The translations under genes and the position numbers were made by a program. Positions 34,322-43,129 of a stretch of 64,000 nt of DNA are shown in pieces (the first letter of the stretch is position 1; each line of letters opens with the position of its first letter). The notes below the pieces were generated by a model. The model ran no database searches. It saw nothing but the letters and a program-made list of their open reading frames with translations, and was not told the DNA's origin. This DNA is from Nostoc sp. NMS8 (GTDB lineage Bacteria > Cyanobacteriota > Cyanobacteriia > Cyanobacteriales > Nostocaceae): NCBI RefSeq assembly GCF_017115045.1, contig NZ_JABXKK010000100.1:62001-126000 (forward strand), read 5' to 3'.

Positions 34322-34711
34322 TTATTCGCTCAGGACAGAAGCACAAGATTGAGCTTCCTGCCAAAGTTTGTGCAAAAAGAACTCAGCGCGATCGCTCATA
34401 GCGGTGAAGAACACACCTACAGAATCCTTAGAACTATCTGATAGCCAAGAACCCCGCAGGGTGACTTCCAGGTATTCGGCATCGCAGGCACAGAGGGCAA
34501 TGATTTCTCTGTCATCTCTTTTTACCTCAGCCCTGAGTAATTCTACTCCTGGCAAATCAACAGGAAGCAAAAAGGAAGCGGTATTGGGTTCAATGCACAA
34601 ACTTTGCCCAACTCGCAGGGCTAAAATCACTCGTTGCGCTACCCATTCTTCTAGCGACAGAGTGACACATTCCAAATCAAAACTGCTTTCAGTGTAAGTT
34701 AATTTCAGCAT
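34322..34711 (-). CDS. Conserved cyanobacterial protein, unknown function
   Basis: A 129-residue acidic, soluble protein without signal peptide or recognised domain. Notable segments are LSLEEWVAQRVILALRVGQSL and ECVTL near the N-terminus and FFLHKLWQEAQ near the C-terminus. It is 16 bases downstream of the HNH nuclease gene on the same strand, so the two form an operon; a functional link is inferred only from this. ATG 34711. Confidence 0.7.
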   Translation of the reverse strand: MLKLTYTESSFDLECVTLSLEEWVAQRVILALRVGQSLCIEPNTASFLLPVDLPGVELLRAEVKRDDREIIALCACDAEYLEVTLRGSWLSDSSKDSVGVFFTAMSDRAEFFLHKLWQEAQSCASVLSE

Positions 34712-34727
34712 TCCTTATGCTCTCCTG

Positions 34728-35267
34728 TTATTCCAGGTTTGCTTGCATATCTATCCAAAACTGTTCAGCAAAAGAAATCGCGGGGTGAATTGGCGCTTTT
34801 GGTTTGGTACGCAGCTGCATACCAGCTTCAAACAGGGTGCGATCGCCTTTACGGGAGTTACATCTTTCACAAGCTGCGACTACGTTATCCCAAGTGTGAG
34901 AACCGCCTTTAGAACGCGGCATCACATGATCTAGCGTTAGATGTTTGCCGCTACCGCAATATTGGCAACTGTGATGATCTCGTCGCAGTACTTCCCGCCG
35001 ATTCACTGGCGGAACTTTCCACATCCGCTCATTGGAAGTGATTGTCAAGCGAATGTGTTTTGGCACATCAATTACCAAATTGGGTGAGTGAACTTGCCAG
35101 CCGCCTTCTGTGGTAAAACCCAGCGGTTGCGCCTTGTTGGTTACTAACAGCACAATTGCCCGCTTAATATTGACCCGACATAGTGGCAAGTAATTTTGAG
35201 AAAACACCACCACAGATTGCTCCAACACTTGCATTGCGTTCGCGCCGCGCATGGAAGATATCGTCAC
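34728..35267 (-). CDS. HNH endonuclease family protein
   Basis: A 179-residue protein. GTG 35267 is preferred because AAGGAG lies seven bases upstream; ATG 35252 is the alternative. The HNH domain (about residues 95-150) shows CQYCG, LTLDHVMPRSKGG (the catalytic His) and NVVAACERCNSRKG, so zinc-binding Cys pairs and metal-finger residues are complete. Its length and N-terminal domain match HNH proteins conserved in cyanobacteria as standalone chromosomal genes; role unknown, perhaps DNA repair. A terminator-like hairpin with T-run lies directly before the ribosome binding site. Confidence 0.88.
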   Translation of the reverse strand: MTISSMRGANAMQVLEQSVVVFSQNYLPLCRVNIKRAIVLLVTNKAQPLGFTTEGGWQVHSPNLVIDVPKHIRLTITSNERMWKVPPVNRREVLRRDHHSCQYCGSGKHLTLDHVMPRSKGGSHTWDNVVAACERCNSRKGDRTLFEAGMQLRTKPKAPIHPAISFAEQFWIDMQANLE

Positions 35268-35288
35268 AGCTTAACTCCTTATAAAAAA

Positions 35289-35320
35289 ACCCCCGCTTCT
35301 TGTTTTGGTGAAGCGGGGGT
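35289..35320 (-). terminator. Terminator/attenuator immediately upstream of the HNH gene
   Basis: An 11-bp GC-rich stem (CCCCCGCTTC/GAAGCGGGGG) followed on the minus strand by seven T. It ends about nine bases before the AAGGAG of the HNH gene, so it either ends an upstream transcript or attenuates this one. Confidence 0.75.
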
Positions 35321-35347
35321 TAGAATTGACCGGAAAATTTTCTGGTC

Positions 35348-35599
35348 TTATATCGGTACAGGATTCCTTTGTCTGTACCCCCCGCTTTGTTCATCTAGTT
35401 GTGGCTTTGCAATTAGTGCAATAATGCTGAGATGTTTATAATCATCATTACCTTCTGTGATTTGCCCATGATTCCGGCTACCATCGCCCATAAATAAATA
35501 CTCCACTTCCATAGCGGCTGATTCCCAATTGATTCGGCAATTAGTAGCGCACAAAATTGAAGTAGAGATGGGGTAAATGGATTTCACAGAAAATTTCAC
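35348..35599 (-). CDS. Doubtful small ORF upstream of the HNH gene
   Basis: An 83-codon frame ending 28 bases before the hairpin at 35289-35320. The part from residue 30 (MEVEYLFMGDGSRN) looks protein-like, but there is no ribosome binding site and I recognise no family. The strong terminator after it is the main reason for listing it; it could equally be a leader of the HNH operon. Confidence 0.25.
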   Translation of the reverse strand: MKFSVKSIYPISTSILCATNCRINWESAAMEVEYLFMGDGSRNHGQITEGNDDYKHLSIIALIAKPQLDEQSGGYRQRNPVPI

Positions 35600-35670
35600 C
35601 TATTGAACATTCCTTTAAACATACTACACTTGTATTACTATCCTGTCTATACCTTTAAGGAGAAAAACTG

Positions 35671-36006
35671 ATGCATACGATCGCTCGCACCCCAACCACC
35701 GATATGGAAGTTACCAGCATCCGCCTAGAGCGGGAACTCAAAGATAAGCTCAAAGAAATCGCTGGGAATCAGGGATATCAAGCTCTAATTCGAGATATCC
35801 TTTGGAATTATGTCCAGCAAAAATCAGGTGAGTGGAAGCCTAGATTTTCGCGATCCGACATTCGAGCTAGCATAGCTGCCACAGCCCAGCAAGAAGAACG
35901 TTGTGTACTAACAGGTCAACTAATTCAACCCCAACAACCGATGTTGTTAGGACTGACAAGGAACGGCGATATGGTTCCTCTGAGTGTCGAAAGCTTGGCT
36001 GGATAG
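35671..36006 (+). CDS. Small ribbon-helix-helix-like protein
   Basis: A 111-residue protein with AAGGAG well placed before ATG 35671. Residues 12-50 (MEVTSIRLERELKDKLKEIA, then YQALIRDILWNYVQ) match the beta-strand plus two-helix pattern of MetJ/Arc/CopG-type DNA-binding proteins. The C-terminal half has a conserved CVLTGQLIQPQQPMLLGLTRNGDMVPLS segment of unknown role. It could be a transcription regulator, perhaps autoregulated; the target is unknown. A strong hairpin terminator follows. Confidence 0.75.
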   Translation: MHTIARTPTTDMEVTSIRLERELKDKLKEIAGNQGYQALIRDILWNYVQQKSGEWKPRFSRSDIRASIAATAQQEERCVLTGQLIQPQQPMLLGLTRNGDMVPLSVESLAG

Positions 36007-36026
36007 TTTTTCATATTCAAACGAAT

Positions 36027-36060
36027 GCAGCCCAGTTATTTTTACTAATAACTGGGCTGC
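36027..36060 (+). terminator. Terminator of the ribbon-helix-helix gene
   Basis: A perfect 14-bp stem GCAGCCCAGTTATT with loop TTTACT lies 20 bases after the stop, followed by TTCAAAATTT. Confidence 0.8.
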
Positions 36061-36624
36061 TTCAAAATTTAGCTATCAAGGAAGGCAGTCCCGATGAAAA
36101 AAGTTTCAAAAGCCTTGAATGAAAGAATAGCTGGGGACTGGGGATTAGGTACTGGGGAGATAATAGTAACTACTTACTCATTACTCATCACTCATTACTC
36201 AATATTTTACTGAGAGTTACGGAGATCAACGAGTAGCTTGTTAAACCTACTAGGTTTTAAAAAAAAATGTAATAAAATTTCATAAAGCCAGGTACGTAAT
36301 TTTACGTGATGTAAAGGGTAATTTTCCTGTAATTCCAGAGAAATTACGGTTTGTGTATACTTACCGGCAGGATAAGGTTAGTAAATTATTTTCAGATAGA
36401 ACAGTTAAAAATAAGCTGACAGAAGCATTTATAGGATATCTTAAGTATTCTATTACTTATGTACCAATGTAGCAATTTGCTTGATACAGGGGAAATTTGG
36501 CCATCTGAGATAGAAAAGGGCTATAACAGGTGAGAGAAAGTATTCACACAAAATTTGTCAATTATCAAGGTGTAGCAACACAACTAACGGTGAAGAATAT
36601 GCCAAAAGGTTGGGTGCAAGAACA
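36061..36624. other. Intergenic region, about 560 bases, before the GAF sensor gene
   Basis: It contains GGGGACT/ACTCATT-type heptamer repeats (36131-36205), a small AAACCT/AGGTTT hairpin near 36243, a GTA-N8-TAC site (36292-36305), and inverted GTAATTT/AAATTAC near 36318-36351. No gene was recognised. Confidence 0.55.
36292..36305. promoter_or_regulatory. NtcA-type GTA-N8-TAC palindrome
   Basis: Matches the consensus binding site of the nitrogen regulator NtcA. It is 320 bases upstream of the sensor gene. About 15 such sites are expected by chance in a window of this size, and no -10 box was found at the usual distance. Confidence 0.25.
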
Positions 36625-38673
36625 ATGGGGTTACTATCCAAGGGCGTGCCAAGAATGAAAAAGCCTTTATCATCGCCGCCACATTACGTAGATGACATAG
36701 ATCGACTACAACCTTACCAAGTCAAGGTGATGCAGCATCAGGAAGAACGTGCCCGCCAGTTGGGACAAAAAATTAACCAAATCATTGCCAATAGCTCCGC
36801 TACGGCATTGATGCTGCAAGATATTGCCCAATTACTAGGAGTTGCTTTTGAAGTAGATTGCTGCTGCTTGGTTTCAGTGGCGGATGAAACATCCGACGAA
36901 GCAACTACTACTAATTGGTGTGCTGATGAGTATCTAGGGTTGCCACACCCAGAAGAAATGTTTTCGATGGAACAGTTACTTATGCACTCGCCAGTGCTGC
37001 AATGTGCTGCCCAACCATTGACTATTGAAGACATTTCCATCATTCAGAACAGTCTGGTAATTGGTTGTCAATATTTGCCACTACCGATAAAAGCGGTTTT
37101 GGCAATTCCCACTCGGTTTGGTGGCAAGAATAACGGAGTGATTAATCTGATTAAATTCCAACCTTATGAATGGAGTGAATCAGAAAAACAATTGCTCAAA
37201 GAAGTGGAGTCGGCTTGTGCGATCGCTTTTTCTAGAGTGGCACAAGCTCAACTAATTGCTCATCAAGAGCAGTACGTGCAAAAGAGCAAGCAGCATCAAA
37301 GCTTGATCAAGCAACTGACCGTATTAAGTCGCAGCAACTTGGAGCTTAATCAAATGCTCCAGTTAGTTATCGCCTCTACTGCCGAATCTCTACAGGCAGA
37401 TCGGGGTTTGCTCATATCACTGAAATATACAGATCCACTATTTAGGACTCAAGGTAAAAAACAAATTCCCAGAGCAAGAGCTACTGTGATTGGTGAATGG
37501 GCTAGGGAAGCACAAAATTCCCGCACTACTAAACCAGACACCTTAGCTCAGTCTTTCTTGATTTCAGAGTGTGGTTTATGCCAGCGTGCCTTCATGGATT
37601 CTGGAAAACCAGTAATCTTCGATGACTATACAGACCAAAACGAAACCTTGACAGCGGCTTCATTATTTGCAATAGAGGAATTGCCTGCGGTACTTTTAGT
37701 GCCATTAGAGAGCCAAGGTAAAATCTTAGGATTCTTGGTGCTACAGCAATCTGTGATTCGCAATTGGCAACCAGCAGAATTAAATCTTGTGGAAATGGTT
37801 TGCGCTCAAATGAGTAACGCCATAATTCAGTCACAGACATTGCGCCAAGTGCAAACTTTGGTAGACGATCGGACGGCGAAACTCCAGAGCAGTATAGAAC
37901 TTCAGGCAAAATTGCATGAAAAAACACGGCAATATGTCGATCAGCTACGTAAACTTAATGAACTCAAAGATGAATTTTTGAGTAACATGAGCGATCGCCT
38001 ACGCTACCCCTTGACAAATATGCTGATGTCAATAAAAAATTTGCGTTTGCCAGGAATAGCACCAGAGCGTCAAGCTAGATATCTGGATATCCTTGAGCAA
38101 GAATGTTCTAAGGAAATCAACTTGATTAATGACTTGTTGACACTCCAGAAACTAGAGTCACCTCATGAAGCCCCGCTATTACAATCTATAGATTTAAATA
38201 CTAGAATCCAGGATATAGCAGCATCTTTTGAGAAAAAACTTAGCGAAAAAGGATTAAGGATTTCTGTAGATTTACCAGAAGATTCGCTAAAACTGCAAAC
38301 AGAACTGGAGAGTTTTGACCGAATCCTGCAAGAATTATTAACAAATGCCTGTAAATACTCAGAGCAGGATACAATAGTGCGCCTGGAAGCGGCTCACCGA
38401 GTCGATCAACAAATCGATCAAGTTATCATGAAGGTGACGAATATAGGACGCGCGATCTCTGAAGAAGAAGCGACCTATATTTTTGACAAGTTCCGTCGCG
38501 GAAAAGGGCGTTGGACTCCAGGGACAGGCTTGGGACTTGCTCTAGTCAAGTCTTTAGTGCAGCATTTGAATGGAGCGATCGCAGTTGAAAGTCTCCCCAT
38601 CTCGGATTCTGAACAGAGCGAAATTTGCTTCACCCTGACTCTGCCCCAATTTTCTGACGAAAGCAAACCATAA
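36625..38673 (+). CDS. GAF-domain sensor kinase without the phosphoacceptor histidine
   Basis: A 682-residue protein from ATG 36625; TTG 36610 and ATG 36655 are alternatives. Two GAF-like domains span about 60-200 and 235-400, then a coiled linker, HisKA and HATPase domains. The H-box, normally SHELRTPL, reads SDRLRYPL (near residue 459), so Asp replaces the histidine. The ATP-binding part looks intact: LLTNACKYS near 572 and GTGLGLALVKSL near 637. It may act as a non-phosphorylating signalling partner or phosphorylate in trans. It is followed nine bases later by an SRPBCC gene, a probable operon. Confidence 0.9.
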   Translation: MGLLSKGVPRMKKPLSSPPHYVDDIDRLQPYQVKVMQHQEERARQLGQKINQIIANSSATALMLQDIAQLLGVAFEVDCCCLVSVADETSDEATTTNWCADEYLGLPHPEEMFSMEQLLMHSPVLQCAAQPLTIEDISIIQNSLVIGCQYLPLPIKAVLAIPTRFGGKNNGVINLIKFQPYEWSESEKQLLKEVESACAIAFSRVAQAQLIAHQEQYVQKSKQHQSLIKQLTVLSRSNLELNQMLQLVIASTAESLQADRGLLISLKYTDPLFRTQGKKQIPRARATVIGEWAREAQNSRTTKPDTLAQSFLISECGLCQRAFMDSGKPVIFDDYTDQNETLTAASLFAIEELPAVLLVPLESQGKILGFLVLQQSVIRNWQPAELNLVEMVCAQMSNAIIQSQTLRQVQTLVDDRTAKLQSSIELQAKLHEKTRQYVDQLRKLNELKDEFLSNMSDRLRYPLTNMLMSIKNLRLPGIAPERQARYLDILEQECSKEINLINDLLTLQKLESPHEAPLLQSIDLNTRIQDIAASFEKKLSEKGLRISVDLPEDSLKLQTELESFDRILQELLTNACKYSEQDTIVRLEAAHRVDQQIDQVIMKVTNIGRAISEEEATYIFDKFRRGKGRWTPGTGLGLALVKSLVQHLNGAIAVESLPISDSEQSEICFTLTLPQFSDESKP

Positions 38674-38681
38674 TTCTGAAA

Positions 38682-39269
38682 GTGACTAAAAAACAGAACA
38701 CAACAGAGAACCCTGATTTGCAGTCTTCCACTGATGACACCGACCTAGAAGGAGATTTGCTTACTCAGGTAGAAATTCAAATTGAAAAAATAGCAGAGCG
38801 ACAGCGGCAAATCAGTGCTAAAGTCCAAATTCCCCATCCAGTCGAGCAAATCTGGAAGGTTCTGACAAATTATGAAGCCTTACCAGACTTCCTCCCCAAC
38901 CTCGCCAAGAGTTGCCTAATCGAGCATCCCAATGGTGGAATTCGACTGGAGCAAGTAGGCTCCCAGCGCTTACTGAATTTCAACTTTTGTGCGCGGGTAG
39001 TTCTGGATTTGGAAGAATACTTCCCCAAAGCAATTAATTTCCGTATGGTAGAGGGAGATTTTAAAGGCTTTTCTGGTAGCTGGTGCTTAGAGCCTTATTC
39101 CTTCGGTGAGTATATAGGAACAAATCTGTCCTACACAATTCAAGTTTGGCCTAAACTCACTATGCCGGTGGGAATTATTGAAAATCGCCTGAGTAAAGAT
39201 TTGCGGTTAAATCTCCTAGCTATTCACCAACGTGTAGAAGAACTAGCCAGCAAAGAAGCGCATGTATAA
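38682..39269 (+). CDS. SRPBCC (START-like) family protein
   Basis: A 195-residue protein from GTG 38682. Residues about 40-190 form a polyketide-cyclase/coenzyme Q-binding-like START fold, with IPHPVEQIWKVLTNYEALPDFLPNL at the start and YTIQVWPKLTMPVGIIE towards the end. The N-terminal 30 residues are acidic and disordered. Such folds bind hydrophobic ligands; a lipid, quinone or pigment is plausible but not shown. It lies nine bases after the GAF sensor gene and is probably cotranscribed with it. Confidence 0.85.
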   Translation: MTKKQNTTENPDLQSSTDDTDLEGDLLTQVEIQIEKIAERQRQISAKVQIPHPVEQIWKVLTNYEALPDFLPNLAKSCLIEHPNGGIRLEQVGSQRLLNFNFCARVVLDLEEYFPKAINFRMVEGDFKGFSGSWCLEPYSFGEYIGTNLSYTIQVWPKLTMPVGIIENRLSKDLRLNLLAIHQRVEELASKEAHV

Positions 39270-39359
39270 CAGTTAAACCATCATTCAGTAGTGTTGCTGG
39301 ATGATGGTTTTTATCGTTTAACTTCAAACAAAAAGCTTTTGCTTTTCATTCTTTTTAAG

Positions 39360-39432
39360 TACCCCCAGGGGAATTCGAATCCCCGTTACCTCCGTGAAAG
39401 GGAGGTGTCCTAGGCCTCTAGACGATGGGGGC
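39360..39432 (-). tRNA. tRNA-Glu(UUC)
   Basis: A 73-base gene with acceptor GCCCCCA/TGGGGGT, anticodon loop CTTTCAC on CCTCC/GGAGG, T-loop TTCGAAT. It looks canonical, unlike the array copy at 32221, and probably serves both translation and tetrapyrrole synthesis. Confidence 0.95.
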
Positions 39433-39759
39433 ATCTGACTCAGACCTTTTATAAGTTAACCAATTTCCTCGCAGTTGTCAACAGGTTTTGCCAAAAAAAG
39501 TTTGTGGCAGCTAAACTGGGTGGAGGCAAAAGCTTGAAAGAGGATACAAGGATATGGAGACACAAAAAGAAGTCCGTAGATGCTGCTGCAGTCAGCCGCA
39601 GAGGTGGTCAGTTAACGATGCTGGCGATTTAGGAGGATATAGAGATCGAAAAAACGCTAAAGACAGCAAGGAACAAAGGGTATGATGTTGTACCCTGTAG
39701 AGTTAATATCTACGGTTTTTTACAAAAGATTTTGAAATAAATCGCTCAAAATCTACAGC
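39433..39759. other. Intergenic region, 327 bases
   Basis: Between tRNA-Glu and the antiporter gene. Purine-rich direct repeats around 39540-39670 (AGAGGATA, GGATAT) were noted; no gene, terminator or promoter could be supported. Confidence 0.5.
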
Positions 39760-41679
39760 ATGGAAGCATCTTTTGAAATTACCATACAGATGGCGATCGC
39801 CGTCTTTGCAGGCATTAGCGCCCAAGTGCTAGCCGCATACCTTCGTGTACCTAGCATCGTCTTGTTATTGCTGTTGGGCATCTTGTTTGGCTCTGATGGC
39901 ATAGGGTTATTGCATCCCCATTCGCTAGGCACTGGGCTAGAAGTTATTGTCGCCCTCGCAACGGCAATAATTTTGTTTGAAGGCGGACTTAACTTGGATC
40001 TACGAGAATTAGGCAGAGTTTCAGTTAGTCTGCAATTGCTGGTAACACTCGGAACGCTGATCACATTACTTGGTGGGAGTATGGCAGCCCACTGGCTAGG
40101 GGAATTTCCCTGGAACATAGCTTTTCTCTACGCTTCCATAGTTGTGGTAACAGGCCCAACCGTCGTTAGCCCTTTGCTTAAACAAATTAATGTCGATCGG
40201 CAAGTAGCAACACTTTTGGAAGGGGAAGGGGTTTTAATTGACCCTGTAGGGGCTATCCTCGCCTTCGTTGTCCTCGATACGATTTTGAACGGCGATGCTG
40301 ACCCGATTAATGCGATCGTTGGTTTATTGATGCGTTTGGGTGTTGGTGCAGGAATTGGTGGTGCTGGCGGTTATCTGATGAGTTTGATTTTTAAACGCGC
40401 CAGTTTTCTGTCATTCGAGCTAAAAAATTTAGTGGTGTTGGCGATACTTTGGAGCCTGTTTACCTTATCGCAAATGATCCGCAGTGAATCGGGAGTAATG
40501 ACAACAGTAGTTGCAGGAGCAGTATTTGCGAACTCCTCAGTCCCAGAAGAACGTCTTTTACGAAGCTTTAAGGGTCAGCTAACAATTCTCAGCGTCTCGG
40601 TGCTATTTATCTTATTAGCTGCTGACCTATCCATTGCTAGTGTGTTTGCTTTGGGTTGGGGTAGTTTATTTACTGTTTTGGTACTAATGTTTGTCGTTCG
40701 CCCGATTAATATTCTCTTGTGTACTTGGAACAGCGATCTAAACTGGCGACAAAAATTATTTTTAAGCTGGGTTGCACCAAGAGGAATTGTTGCTGCTTCC
40801 GTAGCTTCTTTTTTTGCGATTTCGCTGACACAGCGCGGCATTAACGGCGGTGATTCCATCAAAGCTCTGGTATTCCTCACAATTATTATGACTGTTGTCT
40901 GCCAAGGACTAACAGCTGGTTGGGTTGCTAAATGGCTGCAAATCACTTCTAAAGATGCAATTGGGGCAGTGATTGTGGGTTGTAATCCCTTGAGTCTTTT
41001 GATTGCTCGGTTTTTTCAAGAACGGGGAGAAAACGTAGTCATGATTGATACTGACCCCGAATGTCTTGTACAAGCTGAGGCGCAAAATCTCCGGGTTATT
41101 GCCAGCAGTGCCCTAGATGCTGCTGTTTTGGAAGAGGCCGGACTTGCCTCTATGGGTACTTTTTTGGCGATGACGAGTAATGGTGAGGTGAATTTTGTTT
41201 TGGCTCAACGAGCCGCAGAGGAGTTTAATCCGCCGCGTGTCTTAGCTGTTTTCCCCCGCGATCCGCAGGCGAGTACTTCGGTTAGTAATAAAGTTAATCA
41301 AGCTTTTATCTCAGACTTAGCAATTAAAACTTGGAATGAATATTTGAATGATGGGCGAGTTAAATTGGGGACAACCACGCTGAATGAGTCGGAATTTTCT
41401 ACTCAATCCGATCGCATCCAAGAAAAGATTCGGACTGGGGTGTTGATACCGCTATTGATAGAACGAGAAGAACGTTTACAGGTAATGCCAGCTAACCAAG
41501 ATTGGGAAATTGGCGATCGCATTATTTATCTGTTGCATGACCCCAGACCTAGCCTTTTAAAACGTTTATCTGGTGCCACCCAATCCACTCCCCTCTCTTT
41601 AGAAAAGTTACCAGAGGTTGAAGACTTGTCCCTCGCTCAATTATCTCAACTTTCTACTAGTGAGGCTTCTGGGGTATGA
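39760..41679 (+). CDS. Cation:proton antiporter with C-terminal TrkA-N (RCK) domain
   Basis: A 639-residue membrane protein. Residues 1-395 hold 12-13 membrane segments of the NhaP/CPA1 type with the conserved GPTVVSPLL and EGEGVLIDPVGAILAF motifs, whose acidic residues take part in ion translocation. Residues about 405-520 form a nucleotide-binding TrkA-N domain (AVIVGCNPLSLLIARFFQERGENVVMID), then a TrkA-C-like region. It likely exchanges Na+ or K+ for H+ with regulation by nucleotide. Apparently monocistronic. Confidence 0.9.
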   Translation: MEASFEITIQMAIAVFAGISAQVLAAYLRVPSIVLLLLLGILFGSDGIGLLHPHSLGTGLEVIVALATAIILFEGGLNLDLRELGRVSVSLQLLVTLGTLITLLGGSMAAHWLGEFPWNIAFLYASIVVVTGPTVVSPLLKQINVDRQVATLLEGEGVLIDPVGAILAFVVLDTILNGDADPINAIVGLLMRLGVGAGIGGAGGYLMSLIFKRASFLSFELKNLVVLAILWSLFTLSQMIRSESGVMTTVVAGAVFANSSVPEERLLRSFKGQLTILSVSVLFILLAADLSIASVFALGWGSLFTVLVLMFVVRPINILLCTWNSDLNWRQKLFLSWVAPRGIVAASVASFFAISLTQRGINGGDSIKALVFLTIIMTVVCQGLTAGWVAKWLQITSKDAIGAVIVGCNPLSLLIARFFQERGENVVMIDTDPECLVQAEAQNLRVIASSALDAAVLEEAGLASMGTFLAMTSNGEVNFVLAQRAAEEFNPPRVLAVFPRDPQASTSVSNKVNQAFISDLAIKTWNEYLNDGRVKLGTTTLNESEFSTQSDRIQEKIRTGVLIPLLIEREERLQVMPANQDWEIGDRIIYLLHDPRPSLLKRLSGATQSTPLSLEKLPEVEDLSLAQLSQLSTSEASGV

Positions 41680-41745
41680 GGGGATTGGGGATTGGGGACT
41701 GGGTACTGGGAGAGAATAATAAAATAACTCCTAACTCCTAACTCC
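41680..41745. repeat. GGGGATT and CTCCTAA heptamer repeats
   Basis: GGGGATTGGGGATTGGGGACTGGG is followed by ACTCCTAACTCCTAACTCCTAACTC. The block starts at the antiporter stop and reaches the last codons of the convergent cytochrome b gene, whose stop lies inside the repeats. Confidence 0.8.
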
Positions 41746-42333
41746 TAACTCAACTTCCGATTCCTGCCAGAGTAAAGCAGAGAAATGGACTATGGCGAGA
41801 ATTAGGGTCGCCACCGAAATCAGATAAGTATGTATTGTGTAAAGGTGTTCGACGGTAACTGTGTTAATGGCTCCACCGCCGGTTAGGATGTCGCGCAGTT
41901 GGCCACCAATGAAAGGAATAGCTTCGATAGTTCCTAGCTCAATGCTAAAACGCCAGTATCCTTCCTGAGTCCAATCTAAAATCATCGCTGTCCAATCCAG
42001 ACCGATCGCACTTAGGGTTAACAGAATCCCACTAATCCAAGCTGTTAGCCAACTCTGGCGAAATTGCCTACCTAAAAACATCACCACAATTTGAATTAAG
42101 GCGATCGTAATTACCGCGTTACCAGCAATGTTATGCGCTCTCCAAAACAACCATCCGTATGGCAATTGTGTATTGATCATCTTTAAGGAGTTATAAGCCC
42201 CGCCTGCTGTCGGTTCATAGTAAAAAGACAGCAGAACTCCGGTAGATACATAAATTAAACACAGAGTCAAAATCACGATCGATAATATCGTCGCTATTCG
42301 TCGCAAAATCTGATCGAACTGGGTGCTTTGCAT
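41731..42333 (-). CDS. Cytochrome b6-like protein lacking one heme ligand
   Basis: A 200-residue, four-helix membrane protein that aligns along its length with cytochrome b6 (PetB): TGVLLSFYYEPTAGGAYNSL, GYWRFSIELGTIEAIPFIG and the VEHLYTIHTYL helix. Of the four heme ligands, His67, His168 and His183 are present, but the position 14 residues after His67 is Gln81. By analogy with PetB, the p-side heme b pair (His67/His168) is complete and the n-side heme (Gln81/His183) is damaged. It is not the main petB, which normally forms an operon with petD. A role in alternative electron transfer is inferred. Confidence 0.85.
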   Translation of the reverse strand: MQSTQFDQILRRIATILSIVILTLCLIYVSTGVLLSFYYEPTAGGAYNSLKMINTQLPYGWLFWRAHNIAGNAVITIALIQIVVMFLGRQFRQSWLTAWISGILLTLSAIGLDWTAMILDWTQEGYWRFSIELGTIEAIPFIGGQLRDILTGGGAINTVTVEHLYTIHTYLISVATLILAIVHFSALLWQESEVELGVRS

Positions 42334-42433
42334 AGTTCACCCCTCCTGTTCTTAACTAAGTATTTATTCTTGTTACAATTTTAGCTAAGAAATATTAATA
42401 AATGTTGCATTTATCAGAAAAAGATAAAGTTTT

Positions 42434-43129
42434 TTAAATCAAATATTGCACCCAAGCTTTTAAAGGTTCTGCTGAACCGTACCAAATTCCAGGACTTCTG
42501 GGAGAATGCCTGACACCTTCAATCACTAGATTTTCTGCACCTTCTAAATGAGCAGCGGCAATGGGGGTAATGCCATCTCCCCAAGTGTTACCCTGACCAC
42601 AGGTTAATTGGTAACTGCTGTAAGCTAACCAACTACCAGACCGCCTTTGGCCAAAGATAGTTTTGCCAGCCACACAAATGTAACGAACGTTTTTGTGAAA
42701 GGCTCCTGGGTAGTTATTGGTGACAAAATCGAGATTGAAGCGCGTCCAGCGTTCTTGGCTAATGTGAGGTGTACCCAAAGTGATGAGATTAGCAACCAGG
42801 GGATGCGCTTCCCAGAGAAATGGTTTGACACCACCGCGTCCCAAATAGGGTTTTTCTCCCATATAAATACGGGATATCCAACCTCCGGCTGAGTGACCAA
42901 TTAAATTAACTTTAGTAGCATTATATTGCTGCAATGTATGCTTGATTGTGCGATCGAGTTGTTGCAAAATTGGTGTTACGGGTCTTCCTCCCAGAGTGGG
43001 GAACCAGTCACGCCGTCGCAGTGGTACTGTAACGGTGGGGAAATCTAACTGTTGTAAAGATTGTTCTAGTTGGCGATAAGCGATCGCACTTTCTAGATAT
43101 CCAGGTAAAATAACTGTCGGTAACGGCAT
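42434..43129 (-). CDS. Alpha/beta hydrolase (esterase/lipase-like)
   Basis: A 231-residue soluble protein. The nucleophile elbow GHSAGG is near residue 79, with Asp/His partners probably in TWGDGITPIAAAHLEGAENL and EGVRHSPRSP near the C-terminus. The start ATG 43129 leads directly into VILPGYLESAIAYRQL, the usual first strand and oxyanion region. Substrate unknown; membrane-lipid or ester hydrolysis is possible. It is 100 bases upstream of the cytochrome b6-like gene on the same strand. Confidence 0.85.
   Translation of the reverse strand: MPLPTVILPGYLESAIAYRQLEQSLQQLDFPTVTVPLRRRDWFPTLGGRPVTPILQQLDRTIKHTLQQYNATKVNLIGHSAGGWISRIYMGEKPYLGRGGVKPFLWEAHPLVANLITLGTPHISQERWTRFNLDFVTNNYPGAFHKNVRYICVAGKTIFGQRRSGSWLAYSSYQLTCGQGNTWGDGITPIAAAHLEGAENLVIEGVRHSPRSPGIWYGSAEPLKAWVQYLI

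Noticed and set aside
36292..36305. NtcA regulation of the GAF sensor gene as a firm claim
   Set aside because: The GTA-N8-TAC pattern is expected many times by chance in 64 kb, and the matching -10 box is absent, so it is listed only as a weak candidate.
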